Positions 46,312 through 54,599 of a stretch of DNA of 64,000 nt are shown here, piece after piece. The notes beneath the pieces were generated by a model. That model was not told the DNA's origin and did not search any database. It was given only the letters and a program-made list of their open reading frames with translations. Source of the stretch: Nocardioides ungokensis (GTDB lineage: Bacteria > Actinomycetota > Actinomycetes > Propionibacteriales > Nocardioidaceae); contig NZ_CP059164.1 of assembly GCF_013466985.1 (NCBI RefSeq), positions 62,001 through 126,000 on the forward strand, in the 5' to 3' direction. Every line of letters starts with the position of its first letter. The stretch's first letter is position 1. The position numbers and the translations under genes are program-made.

Positions 46312-47523
46312 CCAAGCGGGTCCTCCTGCACGTCGGCACCCCCAAGACCGGGACGTCGTACCTGCAGGACGTGCTGTTCCGCAACAAGCGGGTCCTCGCC
46401 GAGCACGGGATCCTCTATCCCGCCGAGCGGTTCGACGACCAGTTCCTCGCGGCGCTCGACCTGATGCGGCTGCCGTGGGGCGGCCTGGAGAGCGAGGCGG
46501 TCGGGGCCTGGGACCGGCTGGCCGAGCAGGTGCGCGGCTGGAAGGACACCGCGATCATCAGCCACGAGATCCTCGCGACCGCCTCCCGGTCCCAGGTCGG
46601 GCGCGCGCTCGAGTCGCTGGGCCACCACGACGGCACCGAGATCCATGTCGTCCTCTCGGTGCGCGACCTGGTCCGCCAGATCCCCGCCGAGTGGCAGGAG
46701 AACGTCAAGCACCGCCGGACGATCAGCTACGCCCGCTTCCTCGAGGAGGTGCAGGACCCGCGGCGCGAGAGCCGCATCGCCACCTGGTTCTGGGGCGTGC
46801 AGGAGGTGCCCGACATCCTCGACCGGTGGGGCCACGACCTGCCCCCCGAGCGGGTCCACCTGGTGACGGTGCCGCCGCCGGGCGGGCCGCGGACCCTGCT
46901 CTGGGAGCGCTTCAGCGCCACGTTCGGGCTCGACGGGCTCGAGCTGGACCTGCAGGCCGAGCGCGCCAACCCGTCGCTGGGCGTGCCCGAGACCGCGCTG
47001 CTGCGCCGGATCAACCAGGCAGTCAACCGCCGGCTCGACCCGCCCGACTACCGGCCCCTGGTCCGCGAGCTGCTCGCGCACCAGACGCTGTCCCAGCGCA
47101 CCGACTCGCCCCGCCTCGCGCTGCCCCCGACCGTGCACCCGTGGGCGCAGGACCTCGCCGCGGCCTGGGCGGGCGAGATCAAGGAGCGTGGGTACGACGT
47201 CGTCGGCGACCTCGCCGACCTCGTGGGGCCGCCCGCGCCCCGCGACGTGGGAGGACCCGGACCAGCCGCGCGAGAAGCAGGTCGCGGGCGCCGCGCTCGA
47301 CGCGATCTCCGCGCTGCTGCTGGAGAACGCGCGGCTGCGCCACGTGGAGGAGCGGCTCGGGGGCGAGCTGCACGAGGCCAACCGGGCGCTGGAGCGTGCC
47401 TACCTGCGCCCGACGTACCGCTTCCGGGAGAAGACCGTGCGCCGGCTGCAGGCGAGCCGGGCCGGTCGCGGGATGCTGAAGCTCTACCGAGCGGCGCGGG
47501 GCAGGAGCTCGCGGTCCGCGTAG
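46308..47523 (+). pseudogene. Sulfotransferase-like protein (third paralogue), frameshifted near the C-terminus
   Basis: The main part runs from GTG 46308 (GAGGAG upstream) with VLLHVGTPKTGTSYLQDVLF as PAPS loop and LSVRDLVRQIPAEWQENVK, clearly paralogous to the gene at 44067. The frame changes at the C-run 47238-47241; dropping one C gives an uninterrupted ~404-residue protein whose tail (EKQVAGAALDAISALLLENA) resembles a coiled coil. The repaired end overlaps the convergent EcsC-like gene by 40 bp. The substrate is unknown. The three-gene cluster suggests related acceptors or a complex. Confidence 0.68.
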
Positions 47524-48164
47524 CGGCCGATCCGCCAGGTGATGAACCCGTCGGCGCCGGCGCCGACCAGACCGCCGACCACCGGCACCCGCCGCCCGAC
47601 CGTCGAGGCGAGCCGCTTGCCGGCGACTCGGGCGATCAGGTTCGAGGCCACCTCGGCGGGGATGATCCGGTCGAGTTCCGGGTCGTGGACCAGCGCGGTG
47701 GCGAGCGCCATCGGCGGCGCCGGCATCCGGCGCTTCTTCACGAGGGCGTCGATCTCGTCCTCGCCGAGCAGGCAGGCCAGGATCGCGTTGCGGACCCGCG
47801 GGTCGTCGAGGTCGTAGCCGCGCAGGTGGGCGATGCCCGCGATCATCCGGCACTGGATCAGCGCGAGCCCGGTGATGTTGGCGGGCATGGCGAAGGCGGC
47901 CGTGACCAGGCCGCCGAGGTTGGTGACGAAGCCCTGGGCGCCGGCGTAGCGGACGTGGTTCTCGATCACCTCGTGCACGGCGCGGTCGACGTGGCCGCGC
48001 TGCTCAGCGAGCTGCTTCTCGGCCGCGTGGGCGGCCGGCGGGAGCGGTCCGACCCCGTGGATGGCCCGGTGCAGCGCCTCGCGCACGAATGCCGTGGTCA
48101 GGCCGGGGAGGGCGTCCGGGATGTGGGGGGCCAGCCGCTTCCCGATGCTGCTGCTCGCGCTCAT
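47484..48164 (-). CDS. EcsC-family protein
   Basis: A 226-residue protein resembling EcsC (HVRYAGAQGFVTNLGGLVTA and a glycine-rich VPVVGGLVGAGADGFITWRI near the end). Hydrophobic helices are short and may be membrane-associated. EcsC-like proteins are widespread but without a defined biochemical role. The ATG is preceded by a TAGGAT-like box. Its 3' end overlaps the end of the convergent sulfotransferase gene. Confidence 0.75.
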   Translation of the reverse strand: MSASSSIGKRLAPHIPDALPGLTTAFVREALHRAIHGVGPLPPAAHAAEKQLAEQRGHVDRAVHEVIENHVRYAGAQGFVTNLGGLVTAAFAMPANITGLALIQCRMIAGIAHLRGYDLDDPRVRNAILACLLGEDEIDALVKKRRMPAPPMALATALVHDPELDRIIPAEVASNLIARVAGKRLASTVGRRVPVVGGLVGAGADGFITWRIGRYADRELLPRAAR

Positions 48165-48229
48165 GCCTCGATCCTAGGAGACGCCTCCATGCCGCCTTTC
48201 CCACGGCTGATCGCACTACGGTGGGCGCC

Positions 48230-48946
48230 GTGCCCAACGAGTCGCCCCGGTCGTCGGCCCCGCAGGGGCCTCCGGTCGAGCCGCCGCCCTCCGTGTGGAC
48301 CTTCGGCGACCCCCGGGACTTCGACCCGTTCGACGACCTGGTCGCCATCGGGGCCGACCTGGCCCCCGGCACGCTGCTGGCGGCCTACCGGCGCGGGCTG
48401 TTCCCGATGCCCTCGGGGACGCCGGGTGACCCGACGTACTGGTTCTGCCCGGTCAACCGCGGCGTGCTGCCCCTCGACGGGCTGGTGGTCTCGCGGTCGC
48501 TGCGCCGGGCGACGCGCGACTTCGAGATCCGTGTCGACACCGCCTTCGAGGAGGTCGTGGACGCCTGCGCGGACCCCGGCCGGGAGGCGGGCTGGATCGA
48601 CGAGGACATCAAGGGGGCGTACCTCCGCCTGCACGAGCTCGGCTGGGCGCACTCGGTGGAGGCGTGGCAGGGCGACCGGCTGGCCGGCGGGCTGTACGGC
48701 GTGGCCATCGGCGGGCTCTTCGCGGGTGAGTCGATGTTCCACCGGGTCCGGGACGCCTCCAAGGTCGCCCTGGTGGGGCTGGTGGGGCTGCTGCGCGACG
48801 AGTACGCCGACGACCGGCTGCTGGACGTGCAGTGGCGGACGCCACACCTGGCCAGCCTGGGCGTGGTCGAGATCACCCGGGCGGCGTACCTGCGGCGGCT
48901 GAGCATGGCCCTGACAGCGCCCTGGCCTGCGGTTTTGCGGGTCTGA
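48230..48946 (+). CDS. aat: Leucyl/phenylalanyl-tRNA--protein transferase
   Basis: A 238-residue Aat. The family blocks are clear: LVAIGADLAPGTLLAAYRRGLFPMP, the WIDEDIKGAYLRLHELGWAHSVEAW region, and GGLFAGESMFHRVRDASKVAL. It attaches Leu or Phe from tRNA to N-terminal Arg/Lys, marking proteins for ClpAP through ClpS. The N-terminal ~20 residues are a Pro/Ser-rich extension. GTG at 48230 lies seven bases after TACGGT, so a leaderless start is likely; GTG 48221 is an alternative. Confidence 0.88.
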   Translation: MPNESPRSSAPQGPPVEPPPSVWTFGDPRDFDPFDDLVAIGADLAPGTLLAAYRRGLFPMPSGTPGDPTYWFCPVNRGVLPLDGLVVSRSLRRATRDFEIRVDTAFEEVVDACADPGREAGWIDEDIKGAYLRLHELGWAHSVEAWQGDRLAGGLYGVAIGGLFAGESMFHRVRDASKVALVGLVGLLRDEYADDRLLDVQWRTPHLASLGVVEITRAAYLRRLSMALTAPWPAVLRV

Positions 48947-49098
48947 GAGGTTCGGCGGCCACCCACGGCCGAGGCCGCTCCGGGCCGCTGCCCGGTGGTT
49001 CCTGAGGGGGCCGGGCGGCCGCTGACAGGCTTTCCTCAGGTTCGCGTGACAGAGTCGACGACTTGCCCATGCCGAAATCCAGGAGGGGACCGAACCTC

Positions 49099-49584
49099 AT
49101 GAAGTACGCCCTGATCGCCGCCGCCCTGCTCTCGCTCGGTGGTGTCGCCGCCGGTTGCGGGGGCAACAGCGACTCGGCCAGCAGTGCGGACGCGAGCCCC
49201 ACCAGCTCCAGCTCCGCCTCGACGTCCAGCAGCGGCTCCGCCGACGACCTGTGCACCGCGCTCACCGCGGGCTCGTCCATCAAGGACGGCGCCGACGTGG
49301 CCGACTTCGCCGCCGGCCTGGAGAAGGCGGGCACCCCGTCGGACATCCCGGCCCAGGCCAAGCAGGGCTTCGACACCTACGTCGGCGTCCTGAAGGGGAT
49401 CGACCCGAAGGCCACCGCCCAGGACCTGAAGAACATGAAGAACGTCAACCTGAGCAAGACCGAGCAGACCAACGTGCAGGCGTTCCTGTCCTACGCCTCG
49501 CAGACGTGTGCCCCCTCGGCGCCGTCGGCTCCGTCGACCACGGCCCCGTCGGCTCCCTCGAGCAGCTCCAGCAGCGCCGGCTGA
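49099..49584 (+). CDS. Small lipoprotein, tandem paralogue 1
   Basis: A 161-residue exported protein with a lipobox (GVAAGCGG) and a Ser/Thr linker. The core (DLCTALTAGSSI to YASQTC) is helical, starts and ends with a cysteine and probably has one disulfide. A Ser/Pro-rich C-terminal tail follows. AGGAGGGG lies ten bases before the ATG. The next gene encodes a clear paralogue. Function unknown. Confidence 0.7.
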   Translation: MKYALIAAALLSLGGVAAGCGGNSDSASSADASPTSSSSASTSSSGSADDLCTALTAGSSIKDGADVADFAAGLEKAGTPSDIPAQAKQGFDTYVGVLKGIDPKATAQDLKNMKNVNLSKTEQTNVQAFLSYASQTCAPSAPSAPSTTAPSAPSSSSSSAG

Positions 49585-49628
49585 TCCCAGCCTCAGCCAC
49601 CTGCCCGGAGCGCCGCTCCGCGCGACCT

Positions 49629-49663
49629 CGACAGGCCGCACCCCCGCGGGGCGCGGCCTGTCG
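49629..49663. terminator. 11-bp hairpin between the twin lipoprotein genes
   Basis: CGACAGGCCGC (49629-49639) pairs exactly with 49653-49663 across a 13-base loop. No T-tract. It probably ends the first lipoprotein transcript, so the second gene (with its own GAAGGAG) may be separately expressed. Confidence 0.5.
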
Positions 49664-49727
49664 TGCATGAATCCCCGGCCATGGGGCAGGGTGTCGGTCG
49701 AGACGGACCGACGAAGGAGAGCTCCCC

Positions 49728-50150
49728 ATGAAGCACGCACTGATCGCAGCCACCCTGGTGCTGGTCGCCGGCACCACCGCGGGCTGCGGTGGAAGTGACG
49801 GCCCGCCCGCCGACGCGTCCAAGGACGACTTCTGCGGCAACTTCAAGTCCATCGCCGCGGACATGGGCAAGCTCGGCGCGGACGCGAAGGACTCCGACGT
49901 CGTCAAGGCGATCAAGGACGCCGGGAGCAAGCTCGAGGACACCGGCACGCCCAGCGGGATCCCCGACGATGCCCGCAAGGGCTTCGAGCTGGAGGTCAAG
50001 AAGATCGACGGGCTCGACGACAACGCCACCAAGGACGACCTCGACAAGCTGGGCTCGGACCTGAGTGACACCGAGCAGAAGCAGGTCGACGCGTTCAACA
50101 AGTACGTGGACGACACGTGCGGCACCGGCGACAGCAGCAGCAGCCAGTGA
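49728..50150 (+). CDS. Small lipoprotein, tandem paralogue 2
   Basis: A 140-residue exported protein with lipobox TTAGCGG. The core parallels the upstream gene: Cys in DDFCGNF, a GTPSGIPDDARKGFE segment matching GTPSDIPAQAKQGFD, and a closing Cys in VDDTCG. The extended Ser linker and tail are shorter. GAAGGAG precedes the ATG. Function unknown; the pair looks like a local duplication. Confidence 0.7.
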   Translation: MKHALIAATLVLVAGTTAGCGGSDGPPADASKDDFCGNFKSIAADMGKLGADAKDSDVVKAIKDAGSKLEDTGTPSGIPDDARKGFELEVKKIDGLDDNATKDDLDKLGSDLSDTEQKQVDAFNKYVDDTCGTGDSSSSQ

Positions 50151-50171
50151 TGCCGGGCCCCGCGGGCCGGG

Positions 50172-50507
50172 TCAGACCACCCGCGGGGGCCCGTCGGTCT
50201 CGGTGACCATCGGGCGACCGGCGCCGGCCCACTCGATCATCCCGCCGTCGAGGTTGACCGCGTCGATGCCCTGCTGGACGAGGTAGCCGACCGCCTGGGC
50301 CGACCGGCCGCCGATCTTGCACACGACCAGCGCCTGCCCGTCGGGAACCTCGTCGAGGCGGTGGGGGAGCTGCATGAGCGGGATGTGGAGCGCCCCCTCG
50401 ATGTGGCCGTGCTGCCACTCCACGGGCTCGCGCACGTCGAGGACGACCAGCCCGTCCGGGATCGGGTCGGGCACGCCGGCGACGGTCACGGTCGGGATCT
50501 GGCGCAT
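50172..50507 (-). CDS. Rhodanese-domain protein
   Basis: A 111-residue single rhodanese domain. The active-site loop is VVCKIGGRSAQ with the catalytic cysteine, and DVREPVEWQHGHIEGALHIP is typical. It may carry sulfane sulfur. GGAGAG sits six bases before the ATG at 50507; an upstream ATG at 50531 would share a base with the glycosylase stop and is a possible longer start. It is co-transcribed with the DNA glycosylase gene. Confidence 0.83.
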   Translation of the reverse strand: MRQIPTVTVAGVPDPIPDGLVVLDVREPVEWQHGHIEGALHIPLMQLPHRLDEVPDGQALVVCKIGGRSAQAVGYLVQQGIDAVNLDGGMIEWAGAGRPMVTETDGPPRVV

Positions 50508-50530
50508 GGTCTCTCCAGGGTCGGTGAGCA

Positions 50531-51397
50531 TCACTTCAGGAGTCGGGACATCCGGCGGTCCGCGAGGGGCTTGCCGCCGGTCTGGCAGGTCGGGCAGTAC
50601 TGCAGGCTCGAGTCGGCGAAGGACACCTCGCGCACGGTGTCGCCGCAGACCGGGCACGGCAGGCCGGTGCGGCCGTGGACCGCGAGGTGGGACTTCTTCT
50701 CGCCCTTCAGCTCGCTGGCCGCGAGGCCGGCGGAGCGCTGCACCGCGTCGCCGAGGACGGTGCGGATCGCGTCGTACAGGGTCTGCAGCTCCTCGTCGTC
50801 GAGGCTGTTCGCCGGCTTGAACGGCGACATCCGTGCGGCGTGCAGCAGCTCGTCGGAGTAGGCGTTGCCGATGCCGGCGATGGTGCCCTGGTGGCGCAGC
50901 ACGCCCTTGATCTGCTTGCGCCCCTCGCGCTCGAGGATCCCGCGGAGCACGTCGATGGTGAACTCGTCGGCGAGCGGGTCGGGGCCGAGGCTGGCCAGGC
51001 CCGGCACGTCGCCGGGCTCGCGGACGATGTACATCGCCAGGCTCTTGCGGGTGCCGGCCTCGGTGACGTCGAGCCCGGCGCCGTCGTCGAGGACGATGCG
51101 CACCGCGAGCGGGGACTTGTTGCTCGGCTTGGGCGGGACCGTCGGGACCTCGTCGCGCCACCGGATCCAGCCGGCGCGCGCCAGGTGGAGCACGAGGTGC
51201 AGCCCGGAGGCCTGGATGTCGAGGTACTTCCCGTGCCGGGTGACGTCCTCCACCAGGGTGCCCTCGAGGGCGGAGAGCGGCGGGTCGAAGGTCTTCAGCG
51301 CGCTGAACGCGGCGACGTGCACCTTCACGATCGCGCGGTCCCGCAGCCGGCCCCTCAGGTCCAGGGCCAGCGCTTCCACCTCGGGCAGCTCGGGCAC
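50531..51397 (-). CDS. Fpg/Nei-family DNA glycosylase
   Basis: A 288-residue bifunctional glycosylase/lyase. After the initiator come Pro2-Glu3 (PELPEVEAL), the catalytic N-terminus. IKGVLRHQGTIAGIGNAYSDELLH is the helix-two-turn-helix, and the C-terminal zinc finger is CPVCGD...YCPTCQTGG. It removes oxidised bases and nicks the strand. GTG is the start codon; it lies seven bases after TACACT, so the message is likely leaderless. Whether it prefers 8-oxoguanine (Fpg) or oxidised pyrimidines (Nei) is not clear by eye. Confidence 0.88.
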   Translation of the reverse strand: MPELPEVEALALDLRGRLRDRAIVKVHVAAFSALKTFDPPLSALEGTLVEDVTRHGKYLDIQASGLHLVLHLARAGWIRWRDEVPTVPPKPSNKSPLAVRIVLDDGAGLDVTEAGTRKSLAMYIVREPGDVPGLASLGPDPLADEFTIDVLRGILEREGRKQIKGVLRHQGTIAGIGNAYSDELLHAARMSPFKPANSLDDEELQTLYDAIRTVLGDAVQRSAGLAASELKGEKKSHLAVHGRTGLPCPVCGDTVREVSFADSSLQYCPTCQTGGKPLADRRMSRLLK

Positions 51398-51481
51398 GCG
51401 GGACAGTGTAGGTCGCTCCGGTGACAGCGGGAGTTGGCCGAATCTCTGGTGCGGCCGCCGTCGGCGCAGCATGATGGGCCC

Positions 51482-51754
51482 ATGGCCACCGCGCGTCCCC
51501 TGCCGGAGGCGGGGTCGATCTACCTCGACGCCCGCGGCGGTGACCGCGCGCTCCGGGTCTCCTGGCACCACGAGGCCGGCCTCGTCGTGCTCTCGCTGTG
51601 GCGCGACAACGTCTGCTCGGGGTCCTTCCGGCTGGCGGTCGACGAGGTGCCGGAGCTGATCGACATGCTCCGCGACGGCCTCGACCGGGCGTACGACGCC
51701 TCAGTGACCCAGCCGCTGCGGCGGCGTACCCCGCCGGTGGCGCACGGCGCCTGA
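51482..51754 (+). CDS. Small conserved hypothetical protein
   Basis: A 90-residue protein beginning MATARPLPEAGSIYLDARGG. The middle (LRVSWHHEAGLVVLSLWRDN) is predicted beta strand and is followed by an amphipathic helix (VPELIDMLRDGLDRAY). It is divergent from the DNA glycosylase gene. I do not recognise a function; the pattern is that of a short actinobacterial conserved protein. Confidence 0.6.
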   Translation: MATARPLPEAGSIYLDARGGDRALRVSWHHEAGLVVLSLWRDNVCSGSFRLAVDEVPELIDMLRDGLDRAYDASVTQPLRRRTPPVAHGA

Positions 51755-51785
51755 CTGCCCGCGCCGGTCTTCATGCCGGTCTCTT

Positions 51786-51853
51786 CGGGTAGTCCCCGCC
51801 GTTCGGCACGTCGGGAATCGGTATGCCACGTGCCGAACGGCGGGGACTACCCG
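51786..51853. repeat. Perfect 26-bp intergenic inverted repeat
   Basis: Arms 51786-51811 and 51828-51853 are exact complements (left arm begins CGGGTAGTCCCCGCC and ends GGCACGT) around a 16-base loop. It is the longest perfect palindrome in the window. It lies between the small hypothetical gene and the ATPase gene; no T-tract follows. Confidence 0.75.
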
Positions 51854-51925
51854 GTAGCACGCCACTTCTACGCCACGCGAGGCAAATCTACGGTTGTCGC
51901 TAGACACGCCGATACCGTCCTAGGC

Positions 51926-53138
51926 GTGGACCCGATCCGGAACCCCTACGCGCCCGGCGCCGGGCAGCGACCCCCCGAGCTGGCCGGCCGCGACGAGCAG
52001 CTCCAGGCCTTCGACATCGTGCTGGAGCGGGTGGCCAAGGGGCGCCCGGAGCGCAGCCTGGTCCTCACCGGCCTGCGCGGGGTCGGCAAGACCGTGCTCC
52101 TCAACGCCCTGCGCTCCTCGGCGGTACGCCGCCGGTGGGGGACCGGCAAGCTCGAGGCGCGGCCGGACCAGAGCCTGCGCCGACCGCTGTCCAGCGCGCT
52201 GCACCAGGCGGTGCGCGAGCTCGGCCACCCGCAGGAGGACGACGTCGACCACGTCCTCGGCGTGATCAGTCCTTCGCCCAGCGCGAGGCCGGCGCCAACG
52301 CGAAGCTGCGCGACCAGTGGAGCCCCGGGATCGACGTCCCGGCCGTCAAGGGCCGCGCCGACTCCGGCGACATCGAGATCGACCTCGTCGAGCTGCTCAC
52401 CGAGATCGGCGGGCTGGCCAGTGACGTGGGCAAGGGGATGGCGTCTTCATCGACGAGATGCAGGACCTCGGCCCCGACGACGTCTCCGCACTGTGCGCGG
52501 CCTGCCACGAGATCAGCCAGTCGGGGTCGCCGGTGATCGTCGTGGGCGCGGGCCTGCCGCACCTGCCGGCCGTGCTGTCGGCGAGCAAGTCCTACTCGGA
52601 GCGGCTGTTCCGCTACCAGCGCATCGACCGGCTCGCCCGCGACGCCGCCGACCGCGCGCTGAGCACGCCCGCCGAGGACGAGGACGCAGCGTACGCCGAG
52701 GACGCGCTGGCCGCGATGTACGCCGCGACCGGCGGCTACCCCTACTTCATCCAGGCCTACGGCAAGGTCGTGTGGGACCTCGCGCCGCGCTCGCCGATCA
52801 CCGCCGAGGACGTCGCGGTCGCCGCGCCGGAGGCCGAGCGGGAGCTGGCGGTCGGGTTCTTCGGCAGCCGCTACGAGCGGGCGACGCCGGGGGAGCGGGA
52901 GTACCTGCGCGCCATGGCCGACGCCGCCGTCGCGATCTCACAGCGGGGCGAGGAGCAGCTCGACGACATCCAGAGCGTGCCGACCGCCGAGGTCGCCACC
53001 GCACTGGGCAAGAAGCCGCAGTCGCTCTCGCCGGCGAGGGACGCCCTGCTGAAGAAGGGGCTGATCTACTCCGGTGAGCGCGGGCGGATCGCCTTCACGG
53101 TCCCGCACTTCGGCCGCTACCTGCTCCAGCACGCCTGA
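51926..53138 (+). pseudogene. AAA-family ATPase (ORC1/Cdc6-like NTPase) with two frameshifts
   Basis: Three frames together give one ~404-residue P-loop ATPase. Frame one has LVLTGLRGVGKTVLLNAL (Walker A), frame two FAQREAGANAKLRDQW, and frame three VFIDEMQDL (Walker B), IVVGAGLPHLP, GGYPYFIQAYGKVVW and a C-terminal winged-helix-like region (SPARDALLKKGLIYSGERG). Single-base losses near 52268 and 52440 restore the frame. Such proteins occur as stand-alone ATPases in actinobacteria; the role is unknown. GTG 51926 lies seven bases after TACCGT. A 26-bp palindrome lies 70 bp upstream. Two lesions make true decay more credible here than elsewhere. Confidence 0.72.
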
Positions 53139-53157
53139 CCCGGCTGGTCCTGCGCGG

Positions 53158-53646
53158 TCAGCGCGCCTCGAGCAGCGTCTCCCCGCCCTCATCCCCGATC
53201 GCCACGAAGCCGAGGCGCTCGTAGAGGGCGCGGGCACGGGGGTTGTCGTGCTGCACGGTGGCCCGGGCGGGCAGGCCGGCGTGGTGCGCCTCGACGACGA
53301 GCTGCTCGATCAGGTGCGTGCCGATCCCGTGCCCCTGGTGCGCGGGCAGCAGCTGGATGCCGGCCACCTCGACGAACTCGGGGGTGCGCACGACCCGCAG
53401 GCGGCCGGCCCGCTCGCCCTGGATCTCGATGACGTACGTCGTGCCGTGCTCGAGCCCCGGTGCCGCGACCTGCGCCGCTGTCGACGCGGTGAACCTCGCC
53501 CGCCACGCGTGCTCGTCGAAGTCGGCCGGCAGCCGGTTCTGGGCGCTGGTCGCCACGATCACCACGTCGGTGAGGAAGACGATGTCGTGCTCGGTCGCGG
53601 TGCGCACGTGCACGGACGGCATGGGGGTCACCGGTTCGAGGCTCAC
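53158..53646 (-). CDS. GNAT-family N-acetyltransferase
   Basis: A 162-residue acetyltransferase. The acetyl-CoA loop is IQLLPAHQGHGIGTHLIEQL and the C-terminal NPRARALYERLGF motif is typical. The substrate, an amine on a small molecule or protein, is not evident. The GTG at 53646 sits six bases after TACCTT; ATG 53622 is an alternative. Confidence 0.82.
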   Translation of the reverse strand: MSLEPVTPMPSVHVRTATEHDIVFLTDVVIVATSAQNRLPADFDEHAWRARFTASTAAQVAAPGLEHGTTYVIEIQGERAGRLRVVRTPEFVEVAGIQLLPAHQGHGIGTHLIEQLVVEAHHAGLPARATVQHDNPRARALYERLGFVAIGDEGGETLLEAR

Positions 53647-53772
53647 AGGGGGAAGGTACGGCGCCGGGCGCCCCGACACATCACGTTCCGGGGGTACGTC
53701 GACGAACTCCCGCGCCACGCTCCCGAGGGAGTCGCCGTCGCAGAGGTGCGGGCACCAGCGACAATGGCCGCC

Positions 53773-54555
53773 ATGAGGCCGCAGGTCGTCGCCCACCGGG
53801 GTGCCAGCCACGAGAAGGCCGAGCACACCCTGGGGGCCTACCTCGCGGCGCTCGACGACGGCGCGGAGGCGCTCGAGTGCGACGTCCGGCTCACCGCCGA
53901 CGGGCACCTCGTGTGCGTCCACGACCGCGACCTGCGGCGTACGGCGAGCACCCGCGGCATCGTCTCCACCATGGAGCTCAAGGACCTCGACGAGCTCGAC
54001 TTCGCCTCGTGGAAGAACCCGTGGTCCGAGATGGACGACGAGGCCCCCGAGCGGGACGAGGCCCTCGACCGGGTGCTCACGCTGCGCAAGCTGCTCGAGA
54101 CCGCCGCCGACTACCACCGGCCGGTGGAGGTGGCGATCGAGACCAAGCACCCCACGCGGTACGCCGGCCTCGTCGAGCGCCGGGTCGTGGACCTGCTGCG
54201 CGACTTCGGCTGGGACGCCCCGGGCTCACCGGTCCGGGTGATGAGCTTCTCGTGGACCGCACTCCAGCGGATCGAGCGGCTCGCGCCGGGGGTCCAGCTG
54301 GTCCAGCTGCTCGAGCGGGCGCAGTACTGGCCGATGCTGCGCGGGGTGATCGGCGAAAGCTGGATCGTGGGCCCGGGCATCAAGGAGCTCCAGGACCACC
54401 CGAAGCTGGGCCGCCGGATCGCGCGCAGCGGCCACGAGATGCACGTGTGGACCGTCAACACGCGCGCGGAGCTCCAGCTGTGCATGGACCTGGGGGTCAC
54501 CGCGGTCATCAGCGACCGCCCGGCGTACATCCTCGACCTCCTGGACGGTCGCTGA
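53773..54555 (+). CDS. Glycerophosphodiester phosphodiesterase
   Basis: A 260-residue GDPD. The catalytic opening is AHRGASHEKAEHTLGAY, followed by LECDVRLTADGHLVCVHD with metal-binding residues, and IETKHPTRYAGLVE. It cleaves glycerophosphodiesters from phospholipid or teichoic acid turnover. No signal peptide is present, so it acts in the cytosol. GACAAT lies seven bases before the ATG at 53773, suggesting a leaderless start; ATG 53764 is possible. Confidence 0.85.
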   Translation: MRPQVVAHRGASHEKAEHTLGAYLAALDDGAEALECDVRLTADGHLVCVHDRDLRRTASTRGIVSTMELKDLDELDFASWKNPWSEMDDEAPERDEALDRVLTLRKLLETAADYHRPVEVAIETKHPTRYAGLVERRVVDLLRDFGWDAPGSPVRVMSFSWTALQRIERLAPGVQLVQLLERAQYWPMLRGVIGESWIVGPGIKELQDHPKLGRRIARSGHEMHVWTVNTRAELQLCMDLGVTAVISDRPAYILDLLDGR

Positions 54556-54599
54556 GCCTGGTTGTCGCACGGACGCGATCGCCGTATAGGTTCGCGCCC

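Noticed and set aside
43097..47479. A single 1460-codon protein joining the HMG-CoA lyase start, a sulfotransferase shadow and the middle paralogue.
   Set aside because: It crosses three recognisable genes in different phases; it is an accident of few stop codons.
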